In this document: in pieces, positions 1-8,984 of the stretch | Numbering within the stretch: position 1 is the first letter of the stretch | How the letters are laid out: each line of letters begins with the position of its first letter | DNA from: Bradyrhizobium sp. | GTDB taxonomy: Bacteria > Pseudomonadota > Alphaproteobacteria > Rhizobiales > Xanthobacteraceae | NCBI RefSeq assembly: GCF_016213215.1 | Contig: NZ_JACRAW010000071.1 | Coordinates: 1 to 35,901, forward strand | Direction of reading: 5' to 3' | Length of the DNA stretch: 35,901 nucleotides | Program-made: the position numbers and the translations under genes | The notes under the pieces: generated by a model | Databases searched by the model: none | What the model was told of the DNA's origin: nothing | What the model saw: only the letters and a program-made list of their open reading frames with translations

Positions 1-1
1 G

Positions 2-712
2 ACCGGCGGCATCCTGATCACGCCGCTGCCTGGCGCGACCAGGCTCAAGCCCGGCTCGGCGACGCAGCCGTTCTTCGGCGTGGTGCCCGAGATCGTGGAC
101 GCCGAGGGCAAGGTGCTTGAGGGCGAGTGCACCGGCAATCTCTGCCTCACCCGGTCATGGCCCGGACAGATGCGCACGGTCTATGGCGACCACGCACGCT
201 TCGAACAGACCTACTTCTCGGCCTACAAGGGCAAGTACTTCACCGGCGACGGCTGCCGGCGCGACGCCGACGGCTATTACTGGATCACGGGCCGCGTCGA
301 CGACGTGATCAACGTCTCCGGCCATCGCATGGGCACGGCGGAAGTCGAGAGCGCGCTGGTGGCGCATGAGAAGGTCTCGGAAGCCGCGGTGGTGGGCTTC
401 CCGCACGACATCAAGGGCCAGGGCATCTACGCCTATGTCACCCTGATGGCCGGCATCGAACCGACCGAGGAGCTGCGCAAGGAGCTCGTCGCCTGGGTTC
501 GCAAGGAAATCGGCCCGATCGCCTCGCCCGACCAGATCCAGTTCGCTCCGAGCCTGCCCAAGACGCGCTCCGGCAAGATCATGCGCCGGATTCTGCGCAA
601 GATCGCCGAAGATGAGCCGTCGAGCCTGGGTGACACCTCGACTTTGGCCGATCCCGCCGTCGTGGAAGATCTGGTCCAGAACCGTCAGAACCGTAGGCAA
701 ACGCCAGCCTAG
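2..712 (+). CDS. acs: Acetyl-CoA synthetase, C-terminal part (5' truncated by window edge)
   Basis: This is the C-terminal third of an AMP-forming acetyl-CoA synthetase, which activates acetate to acetyl-CoA through acetyl-AMP in the cytoplasm. The reading frame is open from base 2 ([12 protein letters not shown]...), so the gene begins outside the window. Visible family signatures are YFTGDG and [22 protein letters not shown], the hinge region where the C-terminal domain rotates between half-reactions, and [11 protein letters not shown] near the end, whose lysine is the conserved adenylation-step lysine that Pat-type acetyltransferases modify in studied homologues. The C-terminus is of normal length. 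Followed by 348 bp without a gene. Identity is very secure; only the 5' part is missing. Confidence 0.97.
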   Translation, partial: TGGILITPLPGATRLKPGSATQPFFGVVPEIVDAEGKVLEGECTGNLCLTRSWPGQMRTVYGDHARFEQTYFSAYKGKYFTGDGCRRDADGYYWITGRVDDVINVSGHRMGTAEVESALVAHEKVSEAAVVGFPHDIKGQGIYAYVTLMAGIEPTEELRKELVAWVRKEIGPIASPDQIQFAPSLPKTRSGKIMRRILRKIAEDEPSSLGDTSTLADPAVVEDLVQNRQNRRQTPA

Positions 713-1060
713 TTCGAACTGCGACCAGCCTCCGTCGCAGGCGATGCAACAGACGTCCTCACTCCGGGCCGGCGCGTCAGGCACCGACCCGGAGTGACGC
801 AACTCGGGCTCACGCCCGGGTCACGCAGTTGTCAGCGGCGCGCGGCCGCGTGACGGCGTCTTTGCGGATCAGTGTTGTTTTCGGGTCATTTACTTTGATC
901 CGAACATTCTCTTTGTTTCCTGCCGTGCGAGCCCGTCTTCCGTCGCGTGGAGACCGCTTGGTTAACGCGAGCGGTCAAACATGCGCGGGCGAGCCGGCTA
1001 TTGCGGGTTGCGCGGATTTTTGACGGCCCCTCGGGGTACTTGATGCGAGCGGAGCGATTG
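713..1060. other. Intergenic region acs to L,D-transpeptidase
   Basis: No convincing gene is seen on either strand. The first part holds an inverted repeat (761-795) and a second GC-rich dyad around 810-825 (CGGGC-TCAC-GCCCG). The AT-richer stretch around 870-920 is the likely promoter area for the downstream L,D-transpeptidase, but I cannot pick -35/-10 boxes with confidence. Confidence 0.5.
761..795 (+). terminator. Possible terminator-like hairpin after acs
   Basis: Eight-base arms ACTCCGGG (761-768) and CCCGGAGT (788-795) are perfect complements around a 19-base loop, 49 bases after the acs stop. No T tract follows, so it may be a Rho-independent-like structure only in part, or a transcript 3'-end stabiliser. 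Confidence 0.35.
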
Positions 1061-1576
1061 ATGTCGGTGAGGATTGCGGTGGCGTTGGCCGCCACCATCG
1101 GGGCGGGAATATTGGCGTCGACGACGGCGGAGGCCCGGCCGGAGCTGGTCGGAATGCATTCCGGCAACTACTCGCCGGGAACGATCGTGATTCGCACCAG
1201 CGAACGCCGGCTCTACCTCATTCTCGATTCCGAACGTGCCATGCGCTACCCGGTCGGTGTCGGCAAGGCGGGCAAGCAATGGGCCGGCGTGACCCAGATC
1301 GATGGCAAGTACCGCAACCCCGCCTGGTCGCCCCCACTGGAAGTCAAGCGCGACAAGCCTGGACTGCCCGACGTGATCCCCGGCGGTTCGCCGCGTAACC
1401 CGATGGGCGTTGCCGCCATGACGCTGGCCGGCGGCGAATACGCGATCCACGGGACCAATGTGCCGGGCTCGGTCGGCGGCTTCGTTTCCTACGGCTGCAT
1501 CCGCATGCTGAACCCCGACATCACCGACCTCTACGAGCGCGTTTCCGTCGGAACGCCGGTCGTGGTGATCAGGTAA
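1061..1576 (+). CDS. Exported L,D-transpeptidase (YkuD domain)
   Basis: About 171 residues. A basic N-terminus and hydrophobic stretch (roughly residues 3-24, ending near AEA) look like a Sec signal peptide, so it acts in the periplasm. The rest is a YkuD catalytic domain: a conserved His in HGTN (about residue 130) and the nucleophilic Cys in SYGCIRM (about residue 146). Such enzymes make 3-3 peptidoglycan cross-links or attach proteins to peptidoglycan. The ATG at 1061 was chosen because GGAG (1051-1054) lies 6 bases upstream and translation starts directly at the signal peptide; the frame is open further upstream (ATG at 1043 and 947). Monocistronic by spacing. Substrate (cross-linking or protein anchoring) cannot be told from sequence. 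Confidence 0.9.
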   Translation: MSVRIAVALAATIGAGILASTTAEARPELVGMHSGNYSPGTIVIRTSERRLYLILDSERAMRYPVGVGKAGKQWAGVTQIDGKYRNPAWSPPLEVKRDKPGLPDVIPGGSPRNPMGVAAMTLAGGEYAIHGTNVPGSVGGFVSYGCIRMLNPDITDLYERVSVGTPVVVIR

Positions 1577-1666
1577 CGCGCCTGGAATGCGCGGAAGGCG
1601 GGTCGACCCAATCAAATTCATCGGGGAAGCAGCGATGGACCTTCACACCCGCGCGGGGATCCCGGC

Positions 1667-1981
1667 ATGAAGTGGGCCTTGCGCATTGTCCTCGTGCTCA
1701 CGCTGCTGCCGCCGATCCTGGGGCTCGCGGGCATGTGGCTTTCCCACGTTGCCGGATGTTCGGGTATGGATCACATCGAATACTGCGCGCGGCCCGAGCT
1801 GTTTCGGGCGGTGGCGTTCCTGATCGCCTTCGTGTGGATCAGCGTCTTCGTGGTGCCCGTAGGCGTGGCGCTGCTGTGCGCGCTCGGCCTGATCTGGTGG
1901 CTGATTCGCCTCTGCGCAGGCGAAGACCGCGCCTCTTCCCCGACCGGCCCCTCCTCGCCTACGTGTCCCCCGGACCGATAG
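1667..1981 (+). CDS. Small two-helix membrane protein, unknown function
   Basis: 104 residues. Two strongly hydrophobic segments (about 4-24 and 47-82, the second long enough for one long or two helices) with a Cys-containing connecting loop (CSGMDHIEYC) that would face the periplasm if the N-terminus is inside. The tail is short and rich in Pro, Ser and Cys. A GGGGA motif sits about 8 bases before the ATG. I do not recognise a named family. Coding potential is supported by the clean hydrophobic pattern and by filling the gap between the L,D-transpeptidase and the convergent DUF1674 gene, whose stop lies only 14 bases away. Confidence 0.6.
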   Translation: MKWALRIVLVLTLLPPILGLAGMWLSHVAGCSGMDHIEYCARPELFRAVAFLIAFVWISVFVVPVGVALLCALGLIWWLIRLCAGEDRASSPTGPSSPTCPPDR

Positions 1982-1995
1982 CCGCGTCCACCCTC

Positions 1996-2214
1996 TCAGA
2001 AGTCGGACGCGATACCCTTCTTTTCCCAATCGCCATAGCGGGTGGGCTCCGGACCCTGCGGCCCGTTGAACTCCTTCGGCGCCGGCTTGGCGCTGGCAGC
2101 CGCGGACTGCCGGCGCGCCTCGGCTTCGGCCAGCGCTCGCTCGGCCGCCGGCGAAAGCGGCTTGCGTTCAGGAACTCTCTTGTCCGCGGCGGAGTGAGAG
2201 GAGTTGTCGGTCAT
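1996..2214 (-). CDS. DUF1674 / SDHAF4-like small protein
   Basis: 72 residues with the family hallmark at the C-terminus, PEPTRYGDWEKKGIASDF, and a charged, alanine-rich, probably disordered N-terminal half. The eukaryotic relative SDHAF4 binds the flavinylated succinate dehydrogenase subunit and protects it before complex II assembly; the bacterial role is inferred by homology. The ATG at 2214 is preceded by AAGGA about 8 bases upstream; a longer open frame to 2400 lacks a better start. The gene is divergent from rsmB across a 184-bp gap, an arrangement I believe recurs in related genomes. Confidence 0.88.
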   Translation of the reverse strand: MTDNSSHSAADKRVPERKPLSPAAERALAEAEARRQSAAASAKPAPKEFNGPQGPEPTRYGDWEKKGIASDF

Positions 2215-2398
2215 GGCAGGATTCCTTAAGCCAACGATCACGCAACGCGCAACCGAACCGTTCCACTGGAGACACAGGCGTGGAGATACGAAAAAGCCGG
2301 AACGATTCTTACATTTGGCATATTCAGGTGCCACATAGGCTCTCCGGCATGCGCCGAACGCAGCGATAATGCCTTTTTCTTCCGAGTGACACCCCCGC

Positions 2399-3745
2399 AT
2401 GCCTTCTCAACGTTTCGCCGCCCCTTCCGAAGTGCCCGGTCTGTCGGCGCGGCGGATCGCGGCGGATATTCTGGACGGCGTGCTGCACAGGCACCGGACA
2501 CTGGACGACCAGCTTGACGGTGCCGGCGCCCATCCCGGACTGAAGATCCTGGCCGATCGCGTCCGCGCACTGATGCGTCGCCTCGTCGCAACGATACTGC
2601 GCAGGCTCGGTACGCTCGGTCATTTGCTGTCGAGGCTGCTCGATCGCGGCATCCCGACCGATGCGCCGCGCGCGCAAAGCGCGCTTCTCATCGGCGCCGC
2701 GCAGATCCTGTGGATGGATGTTCCCGATCACGCTGCCGTGGACCTCGCGGTCCGGCTGGTGCAGGCCGACCGCCGTGCTGCCAAATATGCCGGCCTGGTG
2801 AACGCGGTGCTGCGCCGCTGCGCCCGCGAGGGCAAGGCAATCGTAGAGGAAGTCAGCACCCAAACCCTCGACGTTCCGCCCTGGCTCCTGTCGCGCTGGA
2901 TCGCCCATTACGGCGAGGCCACCGCGCGCGAGATCGCACTTGCGCTTGCTCACGAGCCTTCGCTGGATCTTTCCGTGAAATCCGAACCCGCGCATTGGGC
3001 AAGCCGCCTGCACGGGGAAGTCCTGCCGACGGGAACGGTGCGCACGCTGCTACACGGCCCGATCACCACGCTGCCCGGCTTTGTCGAAGGCCAGTGGTGG
3101 GTGCAGGACGCCGCCGCTGCCCTGCCGGCGCGGCTGTTCGGTGAGGTCGCGGGAAAGCAGATCGCTGATCTCTGCGCCGCTCCGGGCGGCAAGACGGCGC
3201 AACTGGCCCTTGCCGGCGCCAACGTGACCGCGGTCGACCGCTCGCCGGCGCGAATGGCGCGGGTTCGCGACAATCTTGCGCGGCTCGGCCTTGCCGCCGA
3301 GGCCGTGGTTGCCGACGCGGTCGAGTGGCCTGGGCCGGCGCAAGGCTTCGACGGCATCCTGGTCGATGCCCCCTGTTCTTCCACCGGCACCATCCGCCGC
3401 CACCCCGATGTCGCCTGGCTCCGGCAGGAATCCGACATCGCCCCGCTGGCCACCCTGCAAGGACGTCTGCTGCACAAGGCCCTTTCTCTTCTCAAGCCGG
3501 GCGGCACGCTGGTCTACTGCACCTGTTCCCTGGAACCTGAAGAGGGCGAGCAGGCGATTTCGACGCTGCTTTCGACCGAACGGGCGTTGCGCCGCGTTCC
3601 GATCGACGCCAGCGAGGTCGCGGGCCTGTCGGAGGTCATTACCGCAGAGGGCGACCTGCGCACCCTGCCCTGCCATCTGCCACATCGTGATCCGCGGCTG
3701 GGCGGGCTCGACGGTTTTTTTGCCTCTCGCCTCATTAAATCCTGA
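2399..3745 (+). CDS. rsmB: 16S rRNA m5C967 methyltransferase RsmB
   Basis: 448 residues, matching the family. The N-terminal ~140 residues form the NusB-like RNA-binding domain, followed by a SAM-dependent methyltransferase fold. Landmarks are DLCAAPGGKT (SAM motif I, about residue 260), DAPCSSTGT (motif IV, with the release cysteine, about 322-330) and YCTCSLEPEEGE (motif VI, with the catalytic cysteine in TCS, about 374-380). It methylates C967 (E. coli numbering) of 16S rRNA in the small subunit. First gene of a same-strand run with the heparinase-like gene and purH. The N-terminus carries an unusual His/Arg-rich stretch (RHRTLDD...), but the frame is intact. Confidence 0.95.
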   Translation: MPSQRFAAPSEVPGLSARRIAADILDGVLHRHRTLDDQLDGAGAHPGLKILADRVRALMRRLVATILRRLGTLGHLLSRLLDRGIPTDAPRAQSALLIGAAQILWMDVPDHAAVDLAVRLVQADRRAAKYAGLVNAVLRRCAREGKAIVEEVSTQTLDVPPWLLSRWIAHYGEATAREIALALAHEPSLDLSVKSEPAHWASRLHGEVLPTGTVRTLLHGPITTLPGFVEGQWWVQDAAAALPARLFGEVAGKQIADLCAAPGGKTAQLALAGANVTAVDRSPARMARVRDNLARLGLAAEAVVADAVEWPGPAQGFDGILVDAPCSSTGTIRRHPDVAWLRQESDIAPLATLQGRLLHKALSLLKPGGTLVYCTCSLEPEEGEQAISTLLSTERALRRVPIDASEVAGLSEVITAEGDLRTLPCHLPHRDPRLGGLDGFFASRLIKS

Positions 3746-3869
3746 GTCTTCAGAGGATTTTCGGCGCCGAGGCCCTGATTCGTACGCTTTCAAGGTGGTG
3801 TCAGGTGCCCGGATTTGGGGCTAAAAGGATTCGCTGGAAGAATCCTGTTTCCCCCACTCAAGGCACGGC

Positions 3870-5624
3870 GTGTCAGTCGCTCAACGCAGACGCATCTCGA
3901 CGCTGGTCATAGGCCGCTTCACGCGGAACGTGCTGGCGCGCGCGAGCGGCGGCTCGGTGGCCCTGTCGCAGCTGTGGCCGGGGCGCACCGACCGATTGAT
4001 CATCGCGCCGCACGACCTGCGCACTGCCGATACCACCCGCGCCGCCGAAATCTATGCGGGCCGCTTCGTGTTCGCCGGCAAGATCGTAAACTGCCACGGC
4101 CGCTCGATTTTCGATCTCGAGCCACCATCCGAAGATTGGGAGGTGGCCCTGCTCGGCTTTGGCTGGCTGCGCCATCTGCGGGCCGCCGACACCGCGCTGA
4201 CCCGAGCCAATGCGCGCGCCCTGGTCGACGACTGGATCTCCAATCCGGCCGGCAAGCGTCCGCTCGCCCGCCGCGCCGACGTGCTGGCGAGACGCGTGAT
4301 CTCGCTGTTGTCGCAGGCGCCGCTGGTGCTCAACGACACCGACGGCAAGTTCTATCGCCGCTATCTGCGCGCCCTTTCACGCGACATCCGCTATCTGCGC
4401 TACACGATGCTGGACATCCCCGACGGGGTGCCGCGGCTGCAGGTGCTGATCGCGCTGTGCTACGCCTCGCTGTGTCTTGCCAACCAGGCCCGGCACATTC
4501 GCAGCACATCGCGCAAACTGTCCGACGAATTGCAGCGCCAGATCCTGCCCGATGGCGGGCACATCTCGCGCAATCCGGGCGCCCTGATCGAACTGTTGAT
4601 CGATCTGTTGCCGCTGCGCCAGACCTTTGCCGCGCGTAATATCCCGCCGCCGCCCGCGCTGCTCAACGCGATCGACCGCATGATGCCCATGCTGCGCTTC
4701 TTCCGGCACGGCGACGGCAGTTTCGCCCTGTTCAACGGCATGAGCTCTACGCCGTCGGATCTGCTGGCGACCTTGCTCGCTTATGACGACACTCACGGCG
4801 TGCCGATGGCCAACATGCCGCATAGCGGATTCCAGCGCCTCGACGCCGGCCAGACCGCGCTGATCATGGACACCGGTCCATCGCCGCCGTCCAATGTCAG
4901 CCACGACGCCCATGCCGGCTGCCTGTCGTTCGAACTGTCCTCGGGACCGAGCCGCATCGTGATCAATTGCGGCATGCCGACCACCGGCCGCGACAACTGG
5001 CGGCCGTTTGCGCGCACCACTGCGGCCCATTCGACCCTGACCTACAACGAGACCTCGTCCTGCCAGTTCGTCGAGCTGTCGGCCATGAAGCGGCTGTTGC
5101 ACGGCGCGCTGATCGTGAGCGGGCCGGCCAACGTGGAAAGCTATCGCGAACTTGTCCAGAACGGCACTCTGCTGACCACCTCGCATGACGGCTACGTGCA
5201 CCGCTTCGGCGTGGTGCATCACCGGTTGCTGATGATCTCGCATGACGGCTCGCGCATCGACGGCGAGGACAGCCTGTCACCGCCCGTGAGCGGGCGACTC
5301 AAAGGCAATGACGCCGACTTTGCCGTGCGCTTCCATTTGCATCCGGCGGTAAAGGCGAGCCGGCTTTCCGACGCCCGCGGCGTCATGCTGGTATTGCCCA
5401 GCCGCGACGTCTGGACCTTCGAGGCGCTCGACGACAAGGTTGATCTGGAGGACAGTGTGTTTCTCGCCGGCAATGACGGTCCGAGGCGTACCGCCCAGAT
5501 CGTGATCCGGGGAAATGCCCGCCAGACGCCCTCGATCCGCTGGAGCTTTGTCCGCTCCCCAGGATCGGCTTCCCTCACCAATGCCCGCCGCAACGCCCGG
5601 CGCGAGCCGGAACTGCCACTCTAG
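3870..5624 (+). CDS. Heparinase II/III superfamily protein (COG5360 type)
   Basis: 584 residues. The N-terminal half is an alpha-helical (alpha/alpha toroid) domain including [14 protein letters not shown] (about 227-240). The C-terminal half is the beta-sandwich heparinase II/III-like domain with [14 protein letters not shown] (about 343-356) and [11 protein letters not shown] (about 384-394), which carry the conserved histidines. Characterised relatives are polysaccharide lyases acting on uronate polymers; this subgroup is uncharacterised. No signal peptide is visible, which is odd for a polysaccharide lyase and suggests a cytoplasmic or unusual substrate. The start is GTG at 3870: an in-frame TAA at 3822 rules out earlier GTGs and no ATG lies nearby; the Shine-Dalgarno is weak. 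It lies between rsmB (124-bp gap) and purH (173-bp gap). Confidence 0.85.
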   Translation: MSVAQRRRISTLVIGRFTRNVLARASGGSVALSQLWPGRTDRLIIAPHDLRTADTTRAAEIYAGRFVFAGKIVNCHGRSIFDLEPPSEDWEVALLGFGWLRHLRAADTALTRANARALVDDWISNPAGKRPLARRADVLARRVISLLSQAPLVLNDTDGKFYRRYLRALSRDIRYLRYTMLDIPDGVPRLQVLIALCYASLCLANQARHIRSTSRKLSDELQRQILPDGGHISRNPGALIELLIDLLPLRQTFAARNIPPPPALLNAIDRMMPMLRFFRHGDGSFALFNGMSSTPSDLLATLLAYDDTHGVPMANMPHSGFQRLDAGQTALIMDTGPSPPSNVSHDAHAGCLSFELSSGPSRIVINCGMPTTGRDNWRPFARTTAAHSTLTYNETSSCQFVELSAMKRLLHGALIVSGPANVESYRELVQNGTLLTTSHDGYVHRFGVVHHRLLMISHDGSRIDGEDSLSPPVSGRLKGNDADFAVRFHLHPAVKASRLSDARGVMLVLPSRDVWTFEALDDKVDLEDSVFLAGNDGPRRTAQIVIRGNARQTPSIRWSFVRSPGSASLTNARRNARREPELPL

Positions 5625-5797
5625 GAAACCGCTCAGGACTTCCCCTGGCTATCGTTCCTCCGGAGAGGAGGGATATTTCATGCCATCCTCGTCCAGTCGA
5701 ACTTGTCGCCCGGAAAACGCTGTCCACATCTGCGGCCACAGGTTTCGCCGGCAGCCAAACCGTGCTACCCGGCTGGCCTTACAGCAGGATTCCAGAC

Positions 5798-7390
5798 ATG
5801 ACCAATACGAACCGCCGCGTCACCCGCGCTCTGTTGTCCGTCTCCGACAAAACCGGCCTGATCGAATTCGCCCGTACGCTGGCCGCCCACGACATCGAAC
5901 TCGTTTCGACCGGCGGCACCGCCAAGACCATTGCGGCCGCGGGGCTGAAGGTGAAGGACGTCTCCGAGCTCACGGGGTTTCCCGAGATGATGGACGGCAG
6001 GGTCAAGACGCTGCATCCCAAGGTCCATGGCGGACTGCTCGCGATTCGCGACAATGCCGAGCATGGAAAGGCGATGCAGGCGCACGGCATCGCGCCGATC
6101 GACCTGTTGGTCGTCAATCTCTATCCGTTCGAGGCCACTGTCGACAAAGGCGCGGACTTCGAGGAATGCGTCGAGAATATCGACATCGGCGGCCCGGCGA
6201 TGATCCGCGCCGCGGCCAAAAACCATGAAGACGTGGCCGTGGTGGTTGAAGCCCAGGACTACCAGTCCGTGCTCGACGAGCTCACCGCCAACAATGGCGC
6301 CACGACGTTGGCGCTACGCCGCCGGCTTGCCGCCAAGGCCTATGCGCGCACGGCGGCCTATGACGCGGCGATCTCGAACTGGTTCGCCGGCCAGATCAAG
6401 ACAGATGCACCCGACTTCCGCGCCTTCGGCGGCCGCCTGATCCAGGCGCTGCGCTACGGCGAGAACCCGCATCAGACCGCGGCCTTCTACGCGCTGCCGG
6501 ACAAGCGCCCGGGCGTCGCGACTGCGCGGCAGTTGCAGGGCAAGGAGCTGTCCTACAACAATATCAACGATACTGATGCGGCGTATGAATGCGTCGCCGA
6601 GTTCGATCCCAAGCGCACCGCGGCCTGCGTGATCGTCAAGCATGCCAATCCCTGCGGCGTCGCTGAAGGGCCCGATCTCGTCACGGCGTACCGCAAGGCG
6701 TTCGCCTGCGACACCCAATCGCCCTACGGCGGAATCATCGCCGTGAACCGCACGCTGGATGCGGATGCCGCGCGCGCCTTCACCGAGATCTTCACGGAAG
6801 TGATCATCGCGCCCGACGCCACCGAGGAAGCGATTGCCATCCTCGCCGCGCGCAAGAATCTCCGCCTGCTGCTGGCCGGCGTGCTGCCCAGCCCGAGCGC
6901 GTGGGGGCTCACCGCAAAAACGGTCGCCGGCGGCTTGCTGGTGCAGAGCCGCGACAATGCCGTCGTCGACGACATGGCACTGAATGTTGTTACCAAGCGC
7001 GCGCCGACCGATGCCGAGCTGCGCGACCTGAAATTCGCCTTCCGCGTCGTCAAGCACGTCAAGTCGAACACCATCGTCTACGCCAGGGATCTCGCCACCG
7101 TCGGCATCGGCGCCGGACAGATGAGCCGCGTCGATTCGGCACGCATCGCGGCGCGCAAGGCGCAGGATGCCGCGCGCGATGCCAAGCTGGCCGAGCCGCT
7201 GACCAGGGGTTCGGTGGTCGCCTCGGATGCGTTCTTCCCGTTTGCCGACGGTATGCTGGCCTGCATCGAGGCCGGCGCGACGGCAGTGATCCAGCCCGGC
7301 GGTTCGATCCGCGACGACGAGGTGATCAAGGCCGCCGACGAGCACGGCATCGCCATGGTGTTCACCGGCACCAGGCATTTCCGGCACTAG
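5798..7390 (+). CDS. purH: Bifunctional AICAR transformylase / IMP cyclohydrolase
   Basis: 530 residues, the usual PurH length. It catalyses the last two steps of de novo IMP synthesis. The N-terminal ~200 residues are the MGS-like IMP cyclohydrolase domain ([39 protein letters not shown]). The C-terminal part is the AICAR transformylase with [11 protein letters not shown] (about 279-289), carrying the catalytic Lys-His pair. The ATG at 5798 begins the canonical [21 protein letters not shown]-terminus; an in-frame ATG at 5762 would add 12 residues and is unlikely. It is downstream of the heparinase-like gene with its own 173-bp leader. A palindromic repeat follows the stop. Confidence 0.97.
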   Translation: MTNTNRRVTRALLSVSDKTGLIEFARTLAAHDIELVSTGGTAKTIAAAGLKVKDVSELTGFPEMMDGRVKTLHPKVHGGLLAIRDNAEHGKAMQAHGIAPIDLLVVNLYPFEATVDKGADFEECVENIDIGGPAMIRAAAKNHEDVAVVVEAQDYQSVLDELTANNGATTLALRRRLAAKAYARTAAYDAAISNWFAGQIKTDAPDFRAFGGRLIQALRYGENPHQTAAFYALPDKRPGVATARQLQGKELSYNNINDTDAAYECVAEFDPKRTAACVIVKHANPCGVAEGPDLVTAYRKAFACDTQSPYGGIIAVNRTLDADAARAFTEIFTEVIIAPDATEEAIAILAARKNLRLLLAGVLPSPSAWGLTAKTVAGGLLVQSRDNAVVDDMALNVVTKRAPTDAELRDLKFAFRVVKHVKSNTIVYARDLATVGIGAGQMSRVDSARIAARKAQDAARDAKLAEPLTRGSVVASDAFFPFADGMLACIEAGATAVIQPGGSIRDDEVIKAADEHGIAMVFTGTRHFRH

Positions 7391-7399
7391 GTCAACCGT

Positions 7400-7488
7400 C
7401 ATTCCGGGGCGTGCATCAGCGCGAACCCGGAATCTCGCGCGCATCATCTCTGGATTCCGGGTTCATCGCTCCGCGATGCCCCGGAATG
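7400..7488. repeat. Nested palindromic intergenic repeat (REP-like), copy A
   Basis: Outer arms CATTCCGGGGC (7400-7410) and GCCCCGGAATG (7478-7488) are perfect 11-base complements. Inside them GAACCCGGAATC (7423-7434) and GATTCCGGGTTC (7453-7464) are perfect 12-base complements. The element sits between the convergent purH and MFS genes, where it can fold on either transcript and could act as a bidirectional terminator. A degenerate relative lies at 20126-20222. Such elements are abundant in bradyrhizobial intergenic regions. Confidence 0.85.
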
Positions 7489-7496
7489 CCGGTTTG

Positions 7497-8882
7497 CTAC
7501 CTTCTCACCTGAGCCAGCAGCGCCAGTCCTGTCGCGAAGAACAGGACCAAGATCGCCATGCCGGCCTTCTGACTTCCGGTCACGGCGGTCACAACCCCGA
7601 TCAGAAGGGGACCGAGGAACGACGTCACCTTGCCGGTCAGCGCGAACAGTCCGAAGTACTGCGTGACACGATCGTTCGGCGCCATACGGATCAGGAGCGA
7701 GCGCGAGGCGGCCTGCAGCGGCGCGCCGGCCGCGCCGATCAGGCAGCCTAGCAGCAAATAGGCGCGCTCGGCCGCGGACGCGAACAGGGCACCGCCCGGT
7801 GCGGGCGGCGCCACCTTCACGAACAGGATCGAATCCTTGTTCACCAGGAGGATCGCCACGATCGCCGCCAGCAGGATGGTCATGCTGCCGGCGATCACCC
7901 GTTTCGGTCCCAGCGCATCGTCGAGCTTGCCGCCGAACCAGCCGCCGAGCGTGCCCGCGAGCGCCAGGATGACGCCGAATGTGCCGATCTGGATTGTATT
8001 CCAGCCGAACGTACCGGCGGCGTAGATACCGCCGAACGCAAACAGCGATACCAGCCCATCCGTGTAGATCATGTTGGCGAGCAGAAATGCCGCGAGCGAC
8101 CGATGCTTCGGCAAGTCGGCCAGAGTCTGCTTCAGTTCGGCAAGGCCTTCGCGCAAGGCCTCGCGCACCGGCCGCTTGGGCGGACAGTCCGGCGTGAGCA
8201 CGAACATCGGCAACACGAAGGCGATAAACCAGATGGCGGTGAGTGGCCCGGAAATGCGATCGCCCTCATGCGCGACGGGATCGAGCCCGAACAGCGGCTT
8301 CCACCCGAGCAGCGTTCGGCCCGTGTCGGGATTGGCTGCGAGAAAGCCGAGCACCAGGATGAGGCTCAAGATGCCGCCGAGATAGCCAGTCGCCCAGCCT
8401 GTGCCGGACAGCCGCCCGATGCGCTCCGGAGGCACCAGGGTCGGCATCATCGCATTGTTGAATACGGTTGCGAATTCGACGCCCACCGTCGCGATGACAT
8501 AGACGAACAGGAGCGGGAAGATCAGTTCCGGTGCGCCCGGCCTGCCGAACCACATCAGGCATGATCCAACCACCAGCATGGCGCCGAACGCCGCGATCCA
8601 CGGCTTGCGCCGTCCGCTCGCGTCGGCGATCGCGCCCAGCACCGGCGAGAGAACGGCGATGAGAATTCCGGCGGACGCGGTAGCGAAGCCCCATAACGAT
8701 TGACCCGTCGCCGGATCCGGCGCCACATGGGTCGCAAAATAGGGCGCGAACACGAACGTGGTGATCAGGGTGAAGTAAGGCTGCGCCGCCCAATCGAAGA
8801 ACAGCCAGCTGACCACGGCAGCTTGCGACGGATAGGTCCGCTGCGGTTCGGCTATGGGTGCGTCCGAGGCAATGGTCGTCAT
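7497..8882 (-). CDS. MFS transporter, UMF1/Atg22-like family
   Basis: 461 residues with about twelve hydrophobic segments and no signal peptide: an inner-membrane major-facilitator protein. The N-terminal SWLFFDWAAQPYFTLITTF block, the cytoplasmic loop ADASGRRKPWI (the MFS motif-A position between helices 2 and 3) and the FFDWA start are typical of the UMF1 (Atg22-like) group. In fungi Atg22 exports amino acids from the vacuole; substrates of the bacterial members are largely unknown. It is convergent with purH and divergent from ggt across about 100 bp, so the two could share a control region; pairing with gamma-glutamyltransferase would suit an amino-acid or peptide substrate, but that is only inference. 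Confidence 0.88.
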   Translation of the reverse strand: MTTIASDAPIAEPQRTYPSQAAVVSWLFFDWAAQPYFTLITTFVFAPYFATHVAPDPATGQSLWGFATASAGILIAVLSPVLGAIADASGRRKPWIAAFGAMLVVGSCLMWFGRPGAPELIFPLLFVYVIATVGVEFATVFNNAMMPTLVPPERIGRLSGTGWATGYLGGILSLILVLGFLAANPDTGRTLLGWKPLFGLDPVAHEGDRISGPLTAIWFIAFVLPMFVLTPDCPPKRPVREALREGLAELKQTLADLPKHRSLAAFLLANMIYTDGLVSLFAFGGIYAAGTFGWNTIQIGTFGVILALAGTLGGWFGGKLDDALGPKRVIAGSMTILLAAIVAILLVNKDSILFVKVAPPAPGGALFASAAERAYLLLGCLIGAAGAPLQAASRSLLIRMAPNDRVTQYFGLFALTGKVTSFLGPLLIGVVTAVTGSQKAGMAILVLFFATGLALLAQVRR

Positions 8883-8984
8883 GCGTCCTTCTTTTCATCA
8901 CGAAACGGCGTTTTGCCTCGTCTGGCGCGACTGTATAGCATCGACGTGACACCTGCACTGGCGCAAAGGCGCGGCGGAATTTTG

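Noticed and set aside
5680..6228. ATG at 5680 behind a very strong Shine-Dalgarno (GGAGAGGAGGG) opening a 182-codon frame into purH
   Set aside because: The frame overlaps purH for most of its length, is arginine-rich and shows no family resemblance; purH is certain. The Shine-Dalgarno is probably chance or part of the purH leader.
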